Part shown: in pieces, positions 1 through 8,003 of the stretch
Layout: the number at the start of each line of letters is the position of its first letter
Position numbering within the stretch: the stretch's first letter is position 1
NCBI GenBank assembly: GCA_007134695.1
Contig: SLKI01000053.1
Span: forward strand, 1 to 64,000
DNA from: Balneolaceae bacterium
GTDB taxonomy: Bacteria > Bacteroidota > Rhodothermia > Balneolales > Balneolaceae
Length of the DNA stretch: 64,000 nucleotides
Reading direction: 5' to 3'
Program-made: the position numbers and the translations under genes
Notes under the pieces: model-generated
What the model was told of the DNA's origin: nothing
Databases searched by the model: none
Seen by the model: the letters and a program-made list of their open reading frames with translations, nothing else

Positions 1-615
1 TCGGTTCAGGCGCTGTTTTCGACCAATGAGAATTTGAGTACGACCATCCATCCGGGGCAGACGATCGTCGTTCCGGTTGCAGGCGGGTCGATGGAACAGA
101 TTGCGGCAGACCGGCCGTCAAACTCACCGGGGGCTGTCTCCACATCGAGAAGCCGGACACAAACCCAGGCACAGGCTCCGGCCAATACCACTCCGGTGAC
201 CTATAGTGTGAAGAGCGGTGATACGGTCGGCCATATTGCAGAGTGGTTCGACGTCAGGGCCTGGCAGGTCAGAACCTGGAACGGAATCGGTAACACAATA
301 CGGCCGGGACAAACACTAACTATTCATGTTCCGAATCACAGGGCCGATTTTTACCGCCAGCTGAACGACATGACTTTTGCCCAGAAGGAAGAGCTGCAGA
401 GATTGCAGCGTCAGGGCGAGGATATCTACAGCCGATATACTTCAGATTCAGGCTCGGGCGGAGGGACGGTCACCTATACGGTTCAGCGTAATGATACGTT
501 AATAGGCATTGCACAGCGATTTGGAGTTTCCGTGTCTGATATACAGAGACAGAATGAATTGGGCGGAACCCGTATATATGTCGGACAAACCCTGGAGATT
601 CAGGCTGCTGACTGA
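1..615 (+). CDS. LysM-domain protein, C-terminal part (cut by window start)
   Basis: The reading frame is open from base 1, so the start lies upstream of the window and only 204 residues are visible. Two complete LysM modules are seen, around residues 60-110 (beginning VTYSVKSGDTVGHIAEWF) and 157-202 (VTYTVQRNDTLIGIAQRF), and the visible N-terminus (HPGQTIVVP) looks like the end of a third. LysM modules bind the glycan backbone of peptidoglycan, so this is a periplasmic or outer-membrane wall-binding protein. Repeated C-terminal LysM modules fit an MltD-like lytic transglycosylase, but no catalytic domain is in view, so that is inference. The next gene starts 48 bases downstream in the same frame. 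Confidence 0.8.
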   Translation, partial: SVQALFSTNENLSTTIHPGQTIVVPVAGGSMEQIAADRPSNSPGAVSTSRSRTQTQAQAPANTTPVTYSVKSGDTVGHIAEWFDVRAWQVRTWNGIGNTIRPGQTLTIHVPNHRADFYRQLNDMTFAQKEELQRLQRQGEDIYSRYTSDSGSGGGTVTYTVQRNDTLIGIAQRFGVSVSDIQRQNELGGTRIYVGQTLEIQAAD

Positions 616-663
616 TCCCGGTATGGATCACCCTGGCTGTGGAGTTGCAAAAATACTGAAAAC

Positions 664-1530
664 TTGAGACAGGGTTTGGGTAAAGCCGACTTACATCTAC
701 ATACTACAGCTTCAGATGGAGCCAGTACTCCGGCCGACCTGGTTCGTCTTGCCGGAGAGCGGCATTTAAATACCATCTCCATCACAGACCACGATACAAT
801 CAAAGGGTATCTGGATGCCGCCGGGATCGCAAATGAAGTCGGAGTCAAGTTATTGCCGGGGGTGGAGGTTACAACCTTGCACGAGAAGAACGAGATTCAT
901 CTTCTGGCCTACTGTTTTGATGAAGATCATTCGGAGCTGAACAATACGCTGGCCGGGCAACGTCAGGCCAGAGTAAACCGAATGCAGCAGATCCTGGATC
1001 AACTCAAAAAGAGATCGGGGTTCGAATTTTCCCTTGACGAAGTTATTTCCGAGGCAAAGAGCCGAAATGTAGGCAGGCCTCATTTGGCTCAACTTATGGT
1101 GAAAAAGAAGATTGTCGCATCCTTTACAGAAGCGTTTATTCGCTATCTCGGACGTTCAGTACTGGATGAAATCGTTCCCGAATTTGTTCAGCTCGAGGAG
1201 ATGATTCGGATTGTAAAAAGAGCCGGAGGTGCAGCGATATTGGCGCATCCCGGTCGACTTTACGATAATAAAGAGATTGAGGCCTATATTGAGCTTGGCC
1301 TCGATGGCCTGGAGTGTATCCACCCTGCACATAATTTTGAACGGCAGAAAGAGTTGACGAAATTGGCTGAAAACCGTCAGTTACTGATAACCGGAGGAAG
1401 TGATTACCATGGAACCGGGAAAGAGTATGATCCCTATTTCGGGATTCTGACGTTAAGTGAAAAGCATGTAAACCGCCTGGAGCGGCTGTCGCAAAACAGG
1501 AAACGTTTGAAATCGGAGATGAAGCAATGA
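664..1530 (+). CDS. PHP-domain metal-dependent phosphoesterase
   Basis: 288 residues. The PHP fold is shown by the metal-ligand motifs DLHLHTTASDG near the N-terminus, TDHDT around residue 40, GVEVTT around 66, AHPGR near 195 and GGSDYHG near 245. Stand-alone proteins of this size are YciV/RnaAM- or TrpH-like, hydrolysing phosphate esters or short RNA 5' ends; the exact substrate cannot be told. The start is TTG; a second in-frame TTG lies 12 bases downstream and the PHP motif begins right after it. The 3' end overlaps ribH by 4 bases (ATGA), so the two are probably translated together. Confidence 0.82.
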   Translation: MRQGLGKADLHLHTTASDGASTPADLVRLAGERHLNTISITDHDTIKGYLDAAGIANEVGVKLLPGVEVTTLHEKNEIHLLAYCFDEDHSELNNTLAGQRQARVNRMQQILDQLKKRSGFEFSLDEVISEAKSRNVGRPHLAQLMVKKKIVASFTEAFIRYLGRSVLDEIVPEFVQLEEMIRIVKRAGGAAILAHPGRLYDNKEIEAYIELGLDGLECIHPAHNFERQKELTKLAENRQLLITGGSDYHGTGKEYDPYFGILTLSEKHVNRLERLSQNRKRLKSEMKQ

Positions 1531-2003
1531 GTCGGAATCTGGATGTGTCTGTTGAGTGGGAGAATGTACGCGTGGGTATTGCCGCATCCCGCTGGAATTC
1601 TGCGATCACCGATGAGATGCTGCAAGGTGCGATTGCTGCGCTGAAAAATAAAGGTGTAAAAGAAGAGAATATTCTGACAGTTCGCTGTCCGGGATCCTAT
1701 GAAATTCCGCTTGTATGTCAACAACTTCTGGAAGATGCCGGTGTGGAAGGGGTTGTGGCGATCGGGGCTGTGATACGGGGCGAAACCCCCCACTTCGACT
1801 ATGTATGTGATGCGGTGAACAGAGGAGTTGCCGAGCTTAACCTGAAGTTTTCAAAGCCGGTTACTTTTGGAGTTCTTACTACAGACAGTGTAGAACAGGC
1901 AGTTGAGCGGTCCCGTCAGGACAAGGGAAACAAAGGTGCGGAAGCAGCGTTAGCTTTATGTGAAATGATCGGGATTTCGAAAGGTCTCAAAGCTGGGAAA
2001 TAG
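1527..2003 (+). CDS. ribH: 6,7-dimethyl-8-ribityllumazine synthase
   Basis: 158 residues, normal for the family. It catalyses the penultimate step of riboflavin synthesis, joining 5-amino-6-ribitylaminouracil with 3,4-dihydroxy-2-butanone 4-phosphate in the cytoplasm. Signature segments are GSYEIP and GAVIRGETPHFDYV, which holds the catalytic histidine, followed by PVTFGVLTTD. The start codon overlaps the stop of the upstream PHP gene (ATGA). No other riboflavin gene is in the window and I see no FMN riboswitch upstream. Confidence 0.95.
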   Translation: MSRNLDVSVEWENVRVGIAASRWNSAITDEMLQGAIAALKNKGVKEENILTVRCPGSYEIPLVCQQLLEDAGVEGVVAIGAVIRGETPHFDYVCDAVNRGVAELNLKFSKPVTFGVLTTDSVEQAVERSRQDKGNKGAEAALALCEMIGISKGLKAGK

Positions 2004-2022
2004 AAAGTACAGACGATATCAC

Positions 2023-2036
2023 TCAATTCGAATTGA
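2023..2036. repeat. 14-bp perfect palindrome between ribH and uppS
   Basis: TCAATTCGAATTGA is a perfect palindrome 20 bases after ribH and just upstream of the candidate uppS promoter element. It could be a dimeric repressor site or a chance AT-rich palindrome; nothing in the sequence identifies a regulator. Confidence 0.35.
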
Positions 2037-2059
2037 CTCATTCTCAAACGTCATTTCTG

Positions 2060-2067
2060 TATCTTTG
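2060..2067 (+). promoter_or_regulatory. candidate Bacteroidota-type promoter (-7 element) for uppS-bamA-skp
   Basis: TATCTTTG matches the TAnnTTTG -7 consensus of Bacteroidota primary sigma promoters exactly. A TTGACT lies at 2033-2038, 21 bases upstream, slightly far for the usual -33 TTG. It sits 112 bases before the uppS start, in the only gap in which the envelope block could have its own promoter. Confidence 0.4.
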
Positions 2068-2178
2068 GAGGACGGCCCTGCTATCAGTCAACCTATGCCG
2101 CCACTCTGAATTACAGCTTGATTTAGGATGCTTAAAAATCTAATTTATTTAGCTTGAAAACTAAAAATTCGGAAGGGC

Positions 2179-3015
2179 TTGGAACCAATATCACTGACAA
2201 ATAACAAGCAGACCGAAGCCGACAAGGCGAAGCAGAAAGAGATTCGGCAAGCCGGTCCGTTGCCGGAGCATATCGCAGTCATTATGGATGGCAATGGCCG
2301 ATGGGCGAAAAAGAAAGGTAATATTCGGGTTTTTGGCCATAAGGCTGGAGTCGAATCGGTTCGGGATATAACCGAATCTTGTGCACAATTGGGGGTTGGA
2401 CATTTGACCCTTTTCGCCTTTTCGACGGAAAACTGGGGCCGGCCTTCTGCCGAAATCAATGCCCTGATTAAGTTGTTAATGAGTACGCTTCGAAAAGAAG
2501 CGGACAATCTTGACAAGAACAATATTCGGCTGACGGCGATCGGCCAGCTCGACCGGTTTCCCCTGGAGTGCCGCGAATTGCTTCAGCAGGTGATCGACAG
2601 GACCCGGGACAACGACCGGATGGATTTGTGCCTGGCACTGAGCTATTCCGGCAGATGGGATATAGCCGAAGCAACCAAAATAATTGGTCATCGCATCAAA
2701 AAAGGCGAAATAGAGCCGGATGAGGTCAACAAGGAGATGATCGCCGCTAACATGTCTACTGCCGGAAATCCCGATCCGGATCTGGTGATACGAACCAGTG
2801 GTGAATTCAGAATCAGTAATTTCTTCTTGTGGCAGCTGGCTTATACCGAACTCTATATTACAGAAACATTCTGGCCTGATTTTCGAAGGGATGAGCTATA
2901 CAATGCAATAATATCGTTTCAAAATCGTGATCGTAGGTACGGAAAAATTGACAATCATAGTCAGACGCAGTCACGTGTTCCAAGTAATGAGGTCGTTTCT
3001 CACATCAACAGTTGA
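2179..3015 (+). CDS. uppS: undecaprenyl diphosphate synthase (cis-prenyltransferase)
   Basis: 278 residues. It condenses isopentenyl diphosphate onto farnesyl diphosphate in cis to make the C55 lipid carrier for peptidoglycan and O-antigen. The active-site motif MDGNGRWAKKKG is at about residues 36-47, followed by FGHKAG, FSTENWGRP, and near the C-terminus RTSGEFRISNFFLWQ. The start is TTG at 2179: an in-frame stop at 2155 leaves few choices and there is no ATG before the catalytic motif. A GGAAGG at 2171-2176 is only 2 bases from the TTG, so initiation here is unusual; TTG at 2260 would give a shorter protein starting at LPEHIAVIMDG. The 3' end overlaps the bamA start. Confidence 0.93.
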   Translation: MEPISLTNNKQTEADKAKQKEIRQAGPLPEHIAVIMDGNGRWAKKKGNIRVFGHKAGVESVRDITESCAQLGVGHLTLFAFSTENWGRPSAEINALIKLLMSTLRKEADNLDKNNIRLTAIGQLDRFPLECRELLQQVIDRTRDNDRMDLCLALSYSGRWDIAEATKIIGHRIKKGEIEPDEVNKEMIAANMSTAGNPDPDLVIRTSGEFRISNFFLWQLAYTELYITETFWPDFRRDELYNAIISFQNRDRRYGKIDNHSQTQSRVPSNEVVSHINS

Positions 3016-5554
3016 GTTAGAGTTGATTCTATCCAATAGAAGGTATATTTCGAAAGTAAGAGCAGTACTCACAACCATTCTGCTCGCCACGTTTTTGGTT
3101 TCGAGTCCGGTTTTCGGGCAGGAACGGTGCGAAATGCAGATTGAGGATCCGACGCGTCAATCTCCTATGGAGTACACCATTCAGGAGATTGAGGTGAGTG
3201 GTCTGGTCACTGCACGAGAAAGTTATGTATTTAATACCAGTGCTCTTTCGGTTGGCTCGACAATCAGAATTCCCGGAGACCAGATCCCGGAAGCGATCCG
3301 GAGACTCTATCGCGGAGGACTTTTTTCCGATGTGGAGATCTGCCATGAACGCATCAGCGGAGGGGTGAAACTCTATATCTATCTCGAAGAGGAACCGAGG
3401 CTTCATGAATACCATCTGGAAGGGACAAGGCGTTCACACAGAAGAGACCTCAGAGATCAGCTGAACCTGATATCCGGCCTGGCAGTCACCAACTCAGTAA
3501 GATCCCAGGCGATCAATACCATCAAAAGATATTATCGTGAAAATGGTTACTGGGGTACCGAAATTGAGATTGTGGAGGAGCTGACGGATGAGCTTCGAAA
3601 CCGGGTCACCCTCACATTCAACATCGAACCGGGTGAGCGGATCAAGGTGAGAAGAATTGAATTTGAGGGGAACGAGAATTTCAGTGACAGACAGCTTCGG
3701 GGTGCCCTTGGCTCGATCAAGGAGGATTCCTGGTGGCGAATATTCCGACGGCACGACTTTACAGAAGATGATTTTCAGGAAGCACTTGAAAATCTGAAAG
3801 GGTTTTACAGGGAGAACGGCCACAGAGATATTCGGGTGTTAAGCGATACTGTGTATCTGTTCGACTATCGTATGGATTCTTTTTTGAGAAGTGACAAAAA
3901 GGGGGTTGCGATCGATATCACTGTAGCTGAAGGCCCTCAGTACCGAGTCCGGGATATTACCTGGGAAGGGAATACAGAATATACCGATGAGCAGTTGACG
4001 CAGGCTCTCGGATTTGAAGAGGGAGATATTTTTAACGAGAAGAGATTTGTCGAGCGTCTGGAGGCGAGCCGGGACGAAACCGATATCTACAGCCTGTATC
4101 AAAATATCGGTTACCTCTTTTTTGAGGTGAATCCCGACATCCGTGTAGTGGGCGATAATGAGCTGGATCTTCACTTTGATATCATAGAAAGAGATATTGC
4201 GACGGTTCGAAATGTTTCTTTCTCGGGCAACACAAAAACGCACGATGACGTAGTTCGCCGAACTCTACGTACGGTACCCGGGCAAACTTACAGCCGGTCG
4301 GCGATCATCCGCTCGATTCGCGAATTAAGTACACTCGGTTATTTTAATCCTGAAGGTATTGAACCGGAACTCAATCCCGATCCGGAGGAGAATGTAGTAG
4401 ATATCAATTACCATCTGGACGAATCCCAGAGTACCGACAATTTTGAGTTCTCCGGCGGTTTTGGCGGCCGGCAGATCGGGGTGATTCTTGCCGCACGAGT
4501 CAATTTCAACAACTTTTCGGTTTCGAGAATGTTTGAGCGCGGCGGCTGGGATCCGATTCCATCCGGAGATGGCCAGCGTCTGTCGCTGGGAGTCCAGGTG
4601 ACCGGCCGAGGGTATCAAAGCTACAGTTTCTCCTTCCAGGAGCCGTGGTTTCGAGGAAGGAACACATCGGTCGGCCTCAGCCTCTCTTACGACATTCTCA
4701 ACTTCCGGCAGTTTGCTACCCAGGAAGCCCGGCAGCGGAATGAAATGTTCTCATCAACTTTAAGTATTGGAAGGCCGCTGAGTTGGCCGGATGATTTTTT
4801 CCGGCAGCAAACTTCCATCTCCTATCAGCTCTATAATATGTCCGGTTTCGATGGGATCTTTCAGGATGGCAGCACCAATATTCTGAATATCAGACACCGC
4901 ATCGAACGTAATTCACTTGATAACTTCATCTCTCCGAACCGGGGGTCCAGATTGCTTCTGAGTGCGGAAATCGCTCCGCCGCTACCCAATTTCGGACAGT
5001 ACTATAAACTGAAAAGCGGTTATCAGGCCCATACGACACTGGTTGGGCGGCTGACTCTATCGGGAAGTGCAGATTACGGTTATATGGGCTATTTCGGTTC
5101 GGGTGAACGCAGCAACTTCCAGCGGTTTTACCTGGGTGGAACAGAAATTCAGCAGAGACAAAGTTTTATAAACGATAACATCGATATGAGGGGTTTCCCG
5201 GGTGGAACAACCGGGGTTATCTCTCCTCTGGATGAGAACAGAAACATGATCGGTGGGCGAGTCTACTCCAAGTATACTTTGGAGCTGCGCTATCCTGCTA
5301 TTTCGTCCGATCAACTGCAGCTGATCCCATACGCTTTTGTAGATGCAGGTAACACATTTCACGATTTTGGCAGTTTCGATCCCTTCTCAGTCAAGCGTGC
5401 AGCAGGTTTCGGTGCTCGAATCTTTCTGCCTATCCTCGGATTGGTGGACATCAGTTACGGGTACCGATTGGACGGCACACCCGATTCGAGAATGGGGGCC
5501 GGCCTGAACGCAGGCGAATGGGAGTTTCTGTTTAATATCGGAGCACCCTTCTAA
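2987..5554 (+). CDS. bamA: outer-membrane protein assembly factor BamA
   Basis: 855 residues from ATG 2987, which overlaps uppS by 29 bases. The open frame extends further up to a GTG at 2927, but the signal peptide (hydrophobic TTILLATFLVSSPVFG, cut before QERC) favours 2987 or a TTG at 3023. After the signal come about five POTRA repeats (roughly residues 50-460; for example VRRIEFEGNENFSDRQLRGAL and VRNVSFSGNTKTHDDVVRRTL) and a 16-strand type barrel ending in an aromatic residue (FLFNIGAPF). The barrel contains the conserved loop-6 VRGF-like segment MRGFPGG. It folds beta-barrel proteins into the outer membrane. Three Skp-type chaperone genes follow at once, as expected for this pathway. 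Confidence 0.93.
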   Translation: MRSFLTSTVELELILSNRRYISKVRAVLTTILLATFLVSSPVFGQERCEMQIEDPTRQSPMEYTIQEIEVSGLVTARESYVFNTSALSVGSTIRIPGDQIPEAIRRLYRGGLFSDVEICHERISGGVKLYIYLEEEPRLHEYHLEGTRRSHRRDLRDQLNLISGLAVTNSVRSQAINTIKRYYRENGYWGTEIEIVEELTDELRNRVTLTFNIEPGERIKVRRIEFEGNENFSDRQLRGALGSIKEDSWWRIFRRHDFTEDDFQEALENLKGFYRENGHRDIRVLSDTVYLFDYRMDSFLRSDKKGVAIDITVAEGPQYRVRDITWEGNTEYTDEQLTQALGFEEGDIFNEKRFVERLEASRDETDIYSLYQNIGYLFFEVNPDIRVVGDNELDLHFDIIERDIATVRNVSFSGNTKTHDDVVRRTLRTVPGQTYSRSAIIRSIRELSTLGYFNPEGIEPELNPDPEENVVDINYHLDESQSTDNFEFSGGFGGRQIGVILAARVNFNNFSVSRMFERGGWDPIPSGDGQRLSLGVQVTGRGYQSYSFSFQEPWFRGRNTSVGLSLSYDILNFRQFATQEARQRNEMFSSTLSIGRPLSWPDDFFRQQTSISYQLYNMSGFDGIFQDGSTNILNIRHRIERNSLDNFISPNRGSRLLLSAEIAPPLPNFGQYYKLKSGYQAHTTLVGRLTLSGSADYGYMGYFGSGERSNFQRFYLGGTEIQQRQSFINDNIDMRGFPGGTTGVISPLDENRNMIGGRVYSKYTLELRYPAISSDQLQLIPYAFVDAGNTFHDFGSFDPFSVKRAAGFGARIFLPILGLVDISYGYRLDGTPDSRMGAGLNAGEWEFLFNIGAPF

Positions 5555-5557
5555 AAA

Positions 5558-6100
5558 ATGCATAAAATCGGTACCATACTGCTATTATGTCCGTTTTTAC
5601 TGTTGGTTGTTCCGATAGACAGACTTGAAGCTCAGGATCAGAGAATCGGTTTTATCGATTCAGACCTGGTTATAGAAAAGATGCCGGAATATGCCGGTAT
5701 CGAGCAGCGCCTTCAACTGTTGAGCGAATCCTGGAGGGAAGAACTTGACGAACTGGACAGGGAAATAGTTCGCATGCGTGAAGAATTTGAAGCGAGGGAA
5801 GTCCTGTTCACCGATGAAATGAGACAGCAGCGATTGGAGGAGATCGAAGACTTGAGGGAGGATAGGGAACGATTCCTTCACGAGAAATTCGGTCCTGAAG
5901 GAGAATATTTCCAGCGACAAAAAGAGTTGCTGGAACCGATTCAACGTCAGATATTTGATGCGGTCAGCAGGGTCGCCGACCGGGAAGGATTTGATTTTGT
6001 TTTTGACCGGTCGGAAGATCCCCGGTTGCTGTTTGCCAGCCCGGAGTGGAATCTGACAGAGGAGGTATTGATCGAACTGGGATTGGATGTGGATCCATAA
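5558..6100 (+). CDS. Skp/OmpH-family periplasmic chaperone, copy 1
   Basis: 180 residues with an N-terminal signal peptide (LLLCPFLLLVVPIDRLEA, cut before QDQ), then IGFIDSDLVIEKMPEY, the typical OmpH start, and a long charged coiled coil (residues about 50-130) that forms the tentacles of the trimer. Skp keeps unfolded outer-membrane proteins soluble in the periplasm on the way to BamA. It begins 4 bases after bamA. It is the most divergent of the three copies, being rich in E/D/R with a C-terminal FDFVFDRSEDPRLLFASPEW segment. Confidence 0.88.
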   Translation: MHKIGTILLLCPFLLLVVPIDRLEAQDQRIGFIDSDLVIEKMPEYAGIEQRLQLLSESWREELDELDREIVRMREEFEAREVLFTDEMRQQRLEEIEDLREDRERFLHEKFGPEGEYFQRQKELLEPIQRQIFDAVSRVADREGFDFVFDRSEDPRLLFASPEWNLTEEVLIELGLDVDP

Positions 6101-6166
6101 GAGTTGTTTTTCATAGCCAGATTGAAATTCTTAAATTTGGCGCTCACTTGTAATAGACAGATAGAT

Positions 6167-6691
6167 ATGTTGAAAAAAATAGTGGTCACCATACTCATCG
6201 TGATTTTTCCGGTATTTGCCGAAGCGCAGCTTAAGGTAGGGATGATGAATCCGGATCGCGTCATGGATGCCTTGCCGGAAACTGCACAGGTTCAGCAGGA
6301 GCTGCAGCAATATTTCCAGCAGCGACAGGAAGAGTTCAGCCGGGAGTATTCGGTCTTTATCGAAATGATGGCACAATTTGAAGATCAGCTTGAGGCAGGT
6401 GCGTTGACTGATGCGGAGCGTCAGGCCGAAGAGGAGCGACTGATGGAGAAGGAAGAAGAGCTGAACAACCTTGAGCAGCGGCTTCGTCAGCAGATACAGA
6501 TGAGGCAGGAAGAACTGCTTGGCCCGATCATGCAACGCGTCGAAAATGTTATGGTACAAATTGCCATGGAACTCGATCTTGACGTGGTGTTGAATCAGCA
6601 GACAAGTCAGGGTGACCTGATTGTCTATTATGCTTCTGAACGAGGGGTCGACATTACCGACCGTGTAATCGAAGAGCTTACAACCAATTAA
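6167..6691 (+). CDS. Skp/OmpH-family periplasmic chaperone, copy 2
   Basis: 174 residues from ATG 6167. The frame runs up to a TTG at 6104, but residues from 6167 form a clean signal peptide (MLKKIVVTILIVIFPVFAEA, cut before QLK). The mature part starts KVGMMNPDRVMDALPE and continues as a glutamine- and glutamate-rich coiled coil, ending LDVVLNQQTSQGDLIVYYASE, which is the conserved OmpH beta-strand end. Same role as the flanking copies. Confidence 0.88.
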   Translation: MLKKIVVTILIVIFPVFAEAQLKVGMMNPDRVMDALPETAQVQQELQQYFQQRQEEFSREYSVFIEMMAQFEDQLEAGALTDAERQAEEERLMEKEEELNNLEQRLRQQIQMRQEELLGPIMQRVENVMVQIAMELDLDVVLNQQTSQGDLIVYYASERGVDITDRVIEELTTN

Positions 6692-6707
6692 AATCATTCA
6701 CAGACTT

Positions 6708-7253
6708 ATGATTAGAAAAGCTACTATTTCAGGAATTCTTGCCATACTGATATCTATACCGCTGTTTTCTTCAACAGCAGAGGCCCAGGATATGAAGATC
6801 GGTTTTGTAGAACCGAGAGCGATCCTGGAACGCATGCCGGAGATGCGGGCGGTAGAGCAGAGATTGCAGAATTTTATACAGAGGTTAAGTGAAGAGATCT
6901 CACAAAAAGAGCAGGATCTGCAACGCGCCTACGAAGAGTATCAGCAGAGAATCGGTGTCATCTCCGATGCCGCACGGGAAGCTGAAGAGGAGAGGCTGGG
7001 CGAGATGGAGTTTGAACTCCGTCAAATGCAGAGCGAAGCTCAACAGGAGTTTCAGGAACGTCAGGCCGAGCTGATGGCGCCCCTTCTGGATCAGATTCAG
7101 GAAACGATTGATGCTGTTGCACGAGATCGTGGTATCGACTATGTCTTGAATACGACGACTCAGGCCGGAGATGTTATCATTCTCTATGTACGTGAAGAGC
7201 TCAGAGATGAATATGATATCACTGACGAAGTGATGAGAAGAATGGAGATCTGA
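6708..7253 (+). CDS. Skp/OmpH-family periplasmic chaperone, copy 3
   Basis: 181 residues: signal peptide ending STAEA before QDMK, then IGFVEPRAILERMPEMRAVEQRL, a coiled coil, and an end (IDYVLNTTTQAGDVIILYV) close to that of copy 2. Copies 2 and 3 look more like each other than like copy 1. It is the last gene of the uppS-bamA-skp run; a strong terminator follows 30 bases later. Confidence 0.88.
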   Translation: MIRKATISGILAILISIPLFSSTAEAQDMKIGFVEPRAILERMPEMRAVEQRLQNFIQRLSEEISQKEQDLQRAYEEYQQRIGVISDAAREAEEERLGEMEFELRQMQSEAQQEFQERQAELMAPLLDQIQETIDAVARDRGIDYVLNTTTQAGDVIILYVREELRDEYDITDEVMRRMEI

Positions 7254-7282
7254 CTCAGCTCATATAGTTAACTTTCCTGGTT

Positions 7283-7312
7283 AAAAGCCGGCAGTAAATT
7301 GCCGGCTTTTCT
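7283..7312 (+). terminator. intrinsic terminator after the uppS-bamA-skp block
   Basis: A perfect 11-bp stem (AAAAGCCGGCA at 7283-7293 with TGCCGGCTTTT at 7300-7310) and a 6-base loop. The T-run is the end of the stem itself, followed by CTATTTTAT. The A-tail/T-tail symmetry means it could also work from the other strand. Confidence 0.88.
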
Positions 7313-7353
7313 ATTTTATAGTTGTCGGCTGAAAGGTAAACCTGCTTTAGATT

Positions 7354-7974
7354 ATGGCTGCCGGAAAAGATCGCCTGGGGATAGAAAGAAACCTCTGGAG
7401 ACAGGGCTATAAGAGAATTATGGGTCTGGATGAAGTAGGGCGTGGATGTTTGTCCGGGCCGGTAGTAGCTGCGGGTGTAATTCTTTCACCGAACTCTGCA
7501 GATACTCCCTATCAAGACAGCAAGAGTCTGTCGGAAGCCGGCAGGCTGGAACTTGACCGGAAAATCAGAGATGAAGCGCTTTACTATACCATTCAATACT
7601 GTGACCCTCGGGAGGTCGACCGGCTTAATATTCTGAAAGCCTCTATTCAGGCGATGATACGTTGTGCAGAGTCGGGGGGTGCCCCGGACTTTTTACTGGT
7701 CGATGGTAATCGCTTTGCAGACACACTGCTTCCCTGCCAATGCATTATAGGTGGTGACAACAGATCTGCAACTATTGCGGCAGCTTCGATTCTGGCCAAA
7801 GTTTACCGTGATCGGCTGATGAGAAGGTTGCATGAGGAGTATCCCCAATATGGCTGGAATCGAAATGTTGGTTATCCGACCAGGAAACATTATGAGGCAT
7901 TGAAAGAGTTTGGTTACACCCGCTATCACCGGAAAAGTTTTAACCTGAAGACTGACCGTCCATTTGCCGGTTAA
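7354..7974 (+). CDS. rnhB: ribonuclease HII
   Basis: 206 residues. It cuts the RNA strand of RNA/DNA hybrids and removes single ribonucleotides misincorporated in DNA. The catalytic motif GLDEVGRGCLSGPVVAAGVIL is at residues 24-44 (first D and E), with LVDGN near 116 and AASILAKVYRDRLM near 140. It starts at ATG 7354, 44 bases after the terminator, and ends 29 bases before the convergent rodA stop. Confidence 0.95.
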   Translation: MAAGKDRLGIERNLWRQGYKRIMGLDEVGRGCLSGPVVAAGVILSPNSADTPYQDSKSLSEAGRLELDRKIRDEALYYTIQYCDPREVDRLNILKASIQAMIRCAESGGAPDFLLVDGNRFADTLLPCQCIIGGDNRSATIAAASILAKVYRDRLMRRLHEEYPQYGWNRNVGYPTRKHYEALKEFGYTRYHRKSFNLKTDRPFAG

Positions 7975-8003
7975 ATCGCTGATTGATCTACGGGTCCGGT
8001 ATA

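Noticed and set aside
1527-2003. FMN riboswitch controlling ribH
   Set aside because: ribH overlaps the upstream PHP gene by 4 bases, leaving no leader, and no such structure is visible before the PHP gene.
2927-2986. GTG at 2927 as the bamA start
   Set aside because: It would put about 40 polar residues before the signal peptide and overlap uppS by 89 bases; ATG 2987 is more plausible.
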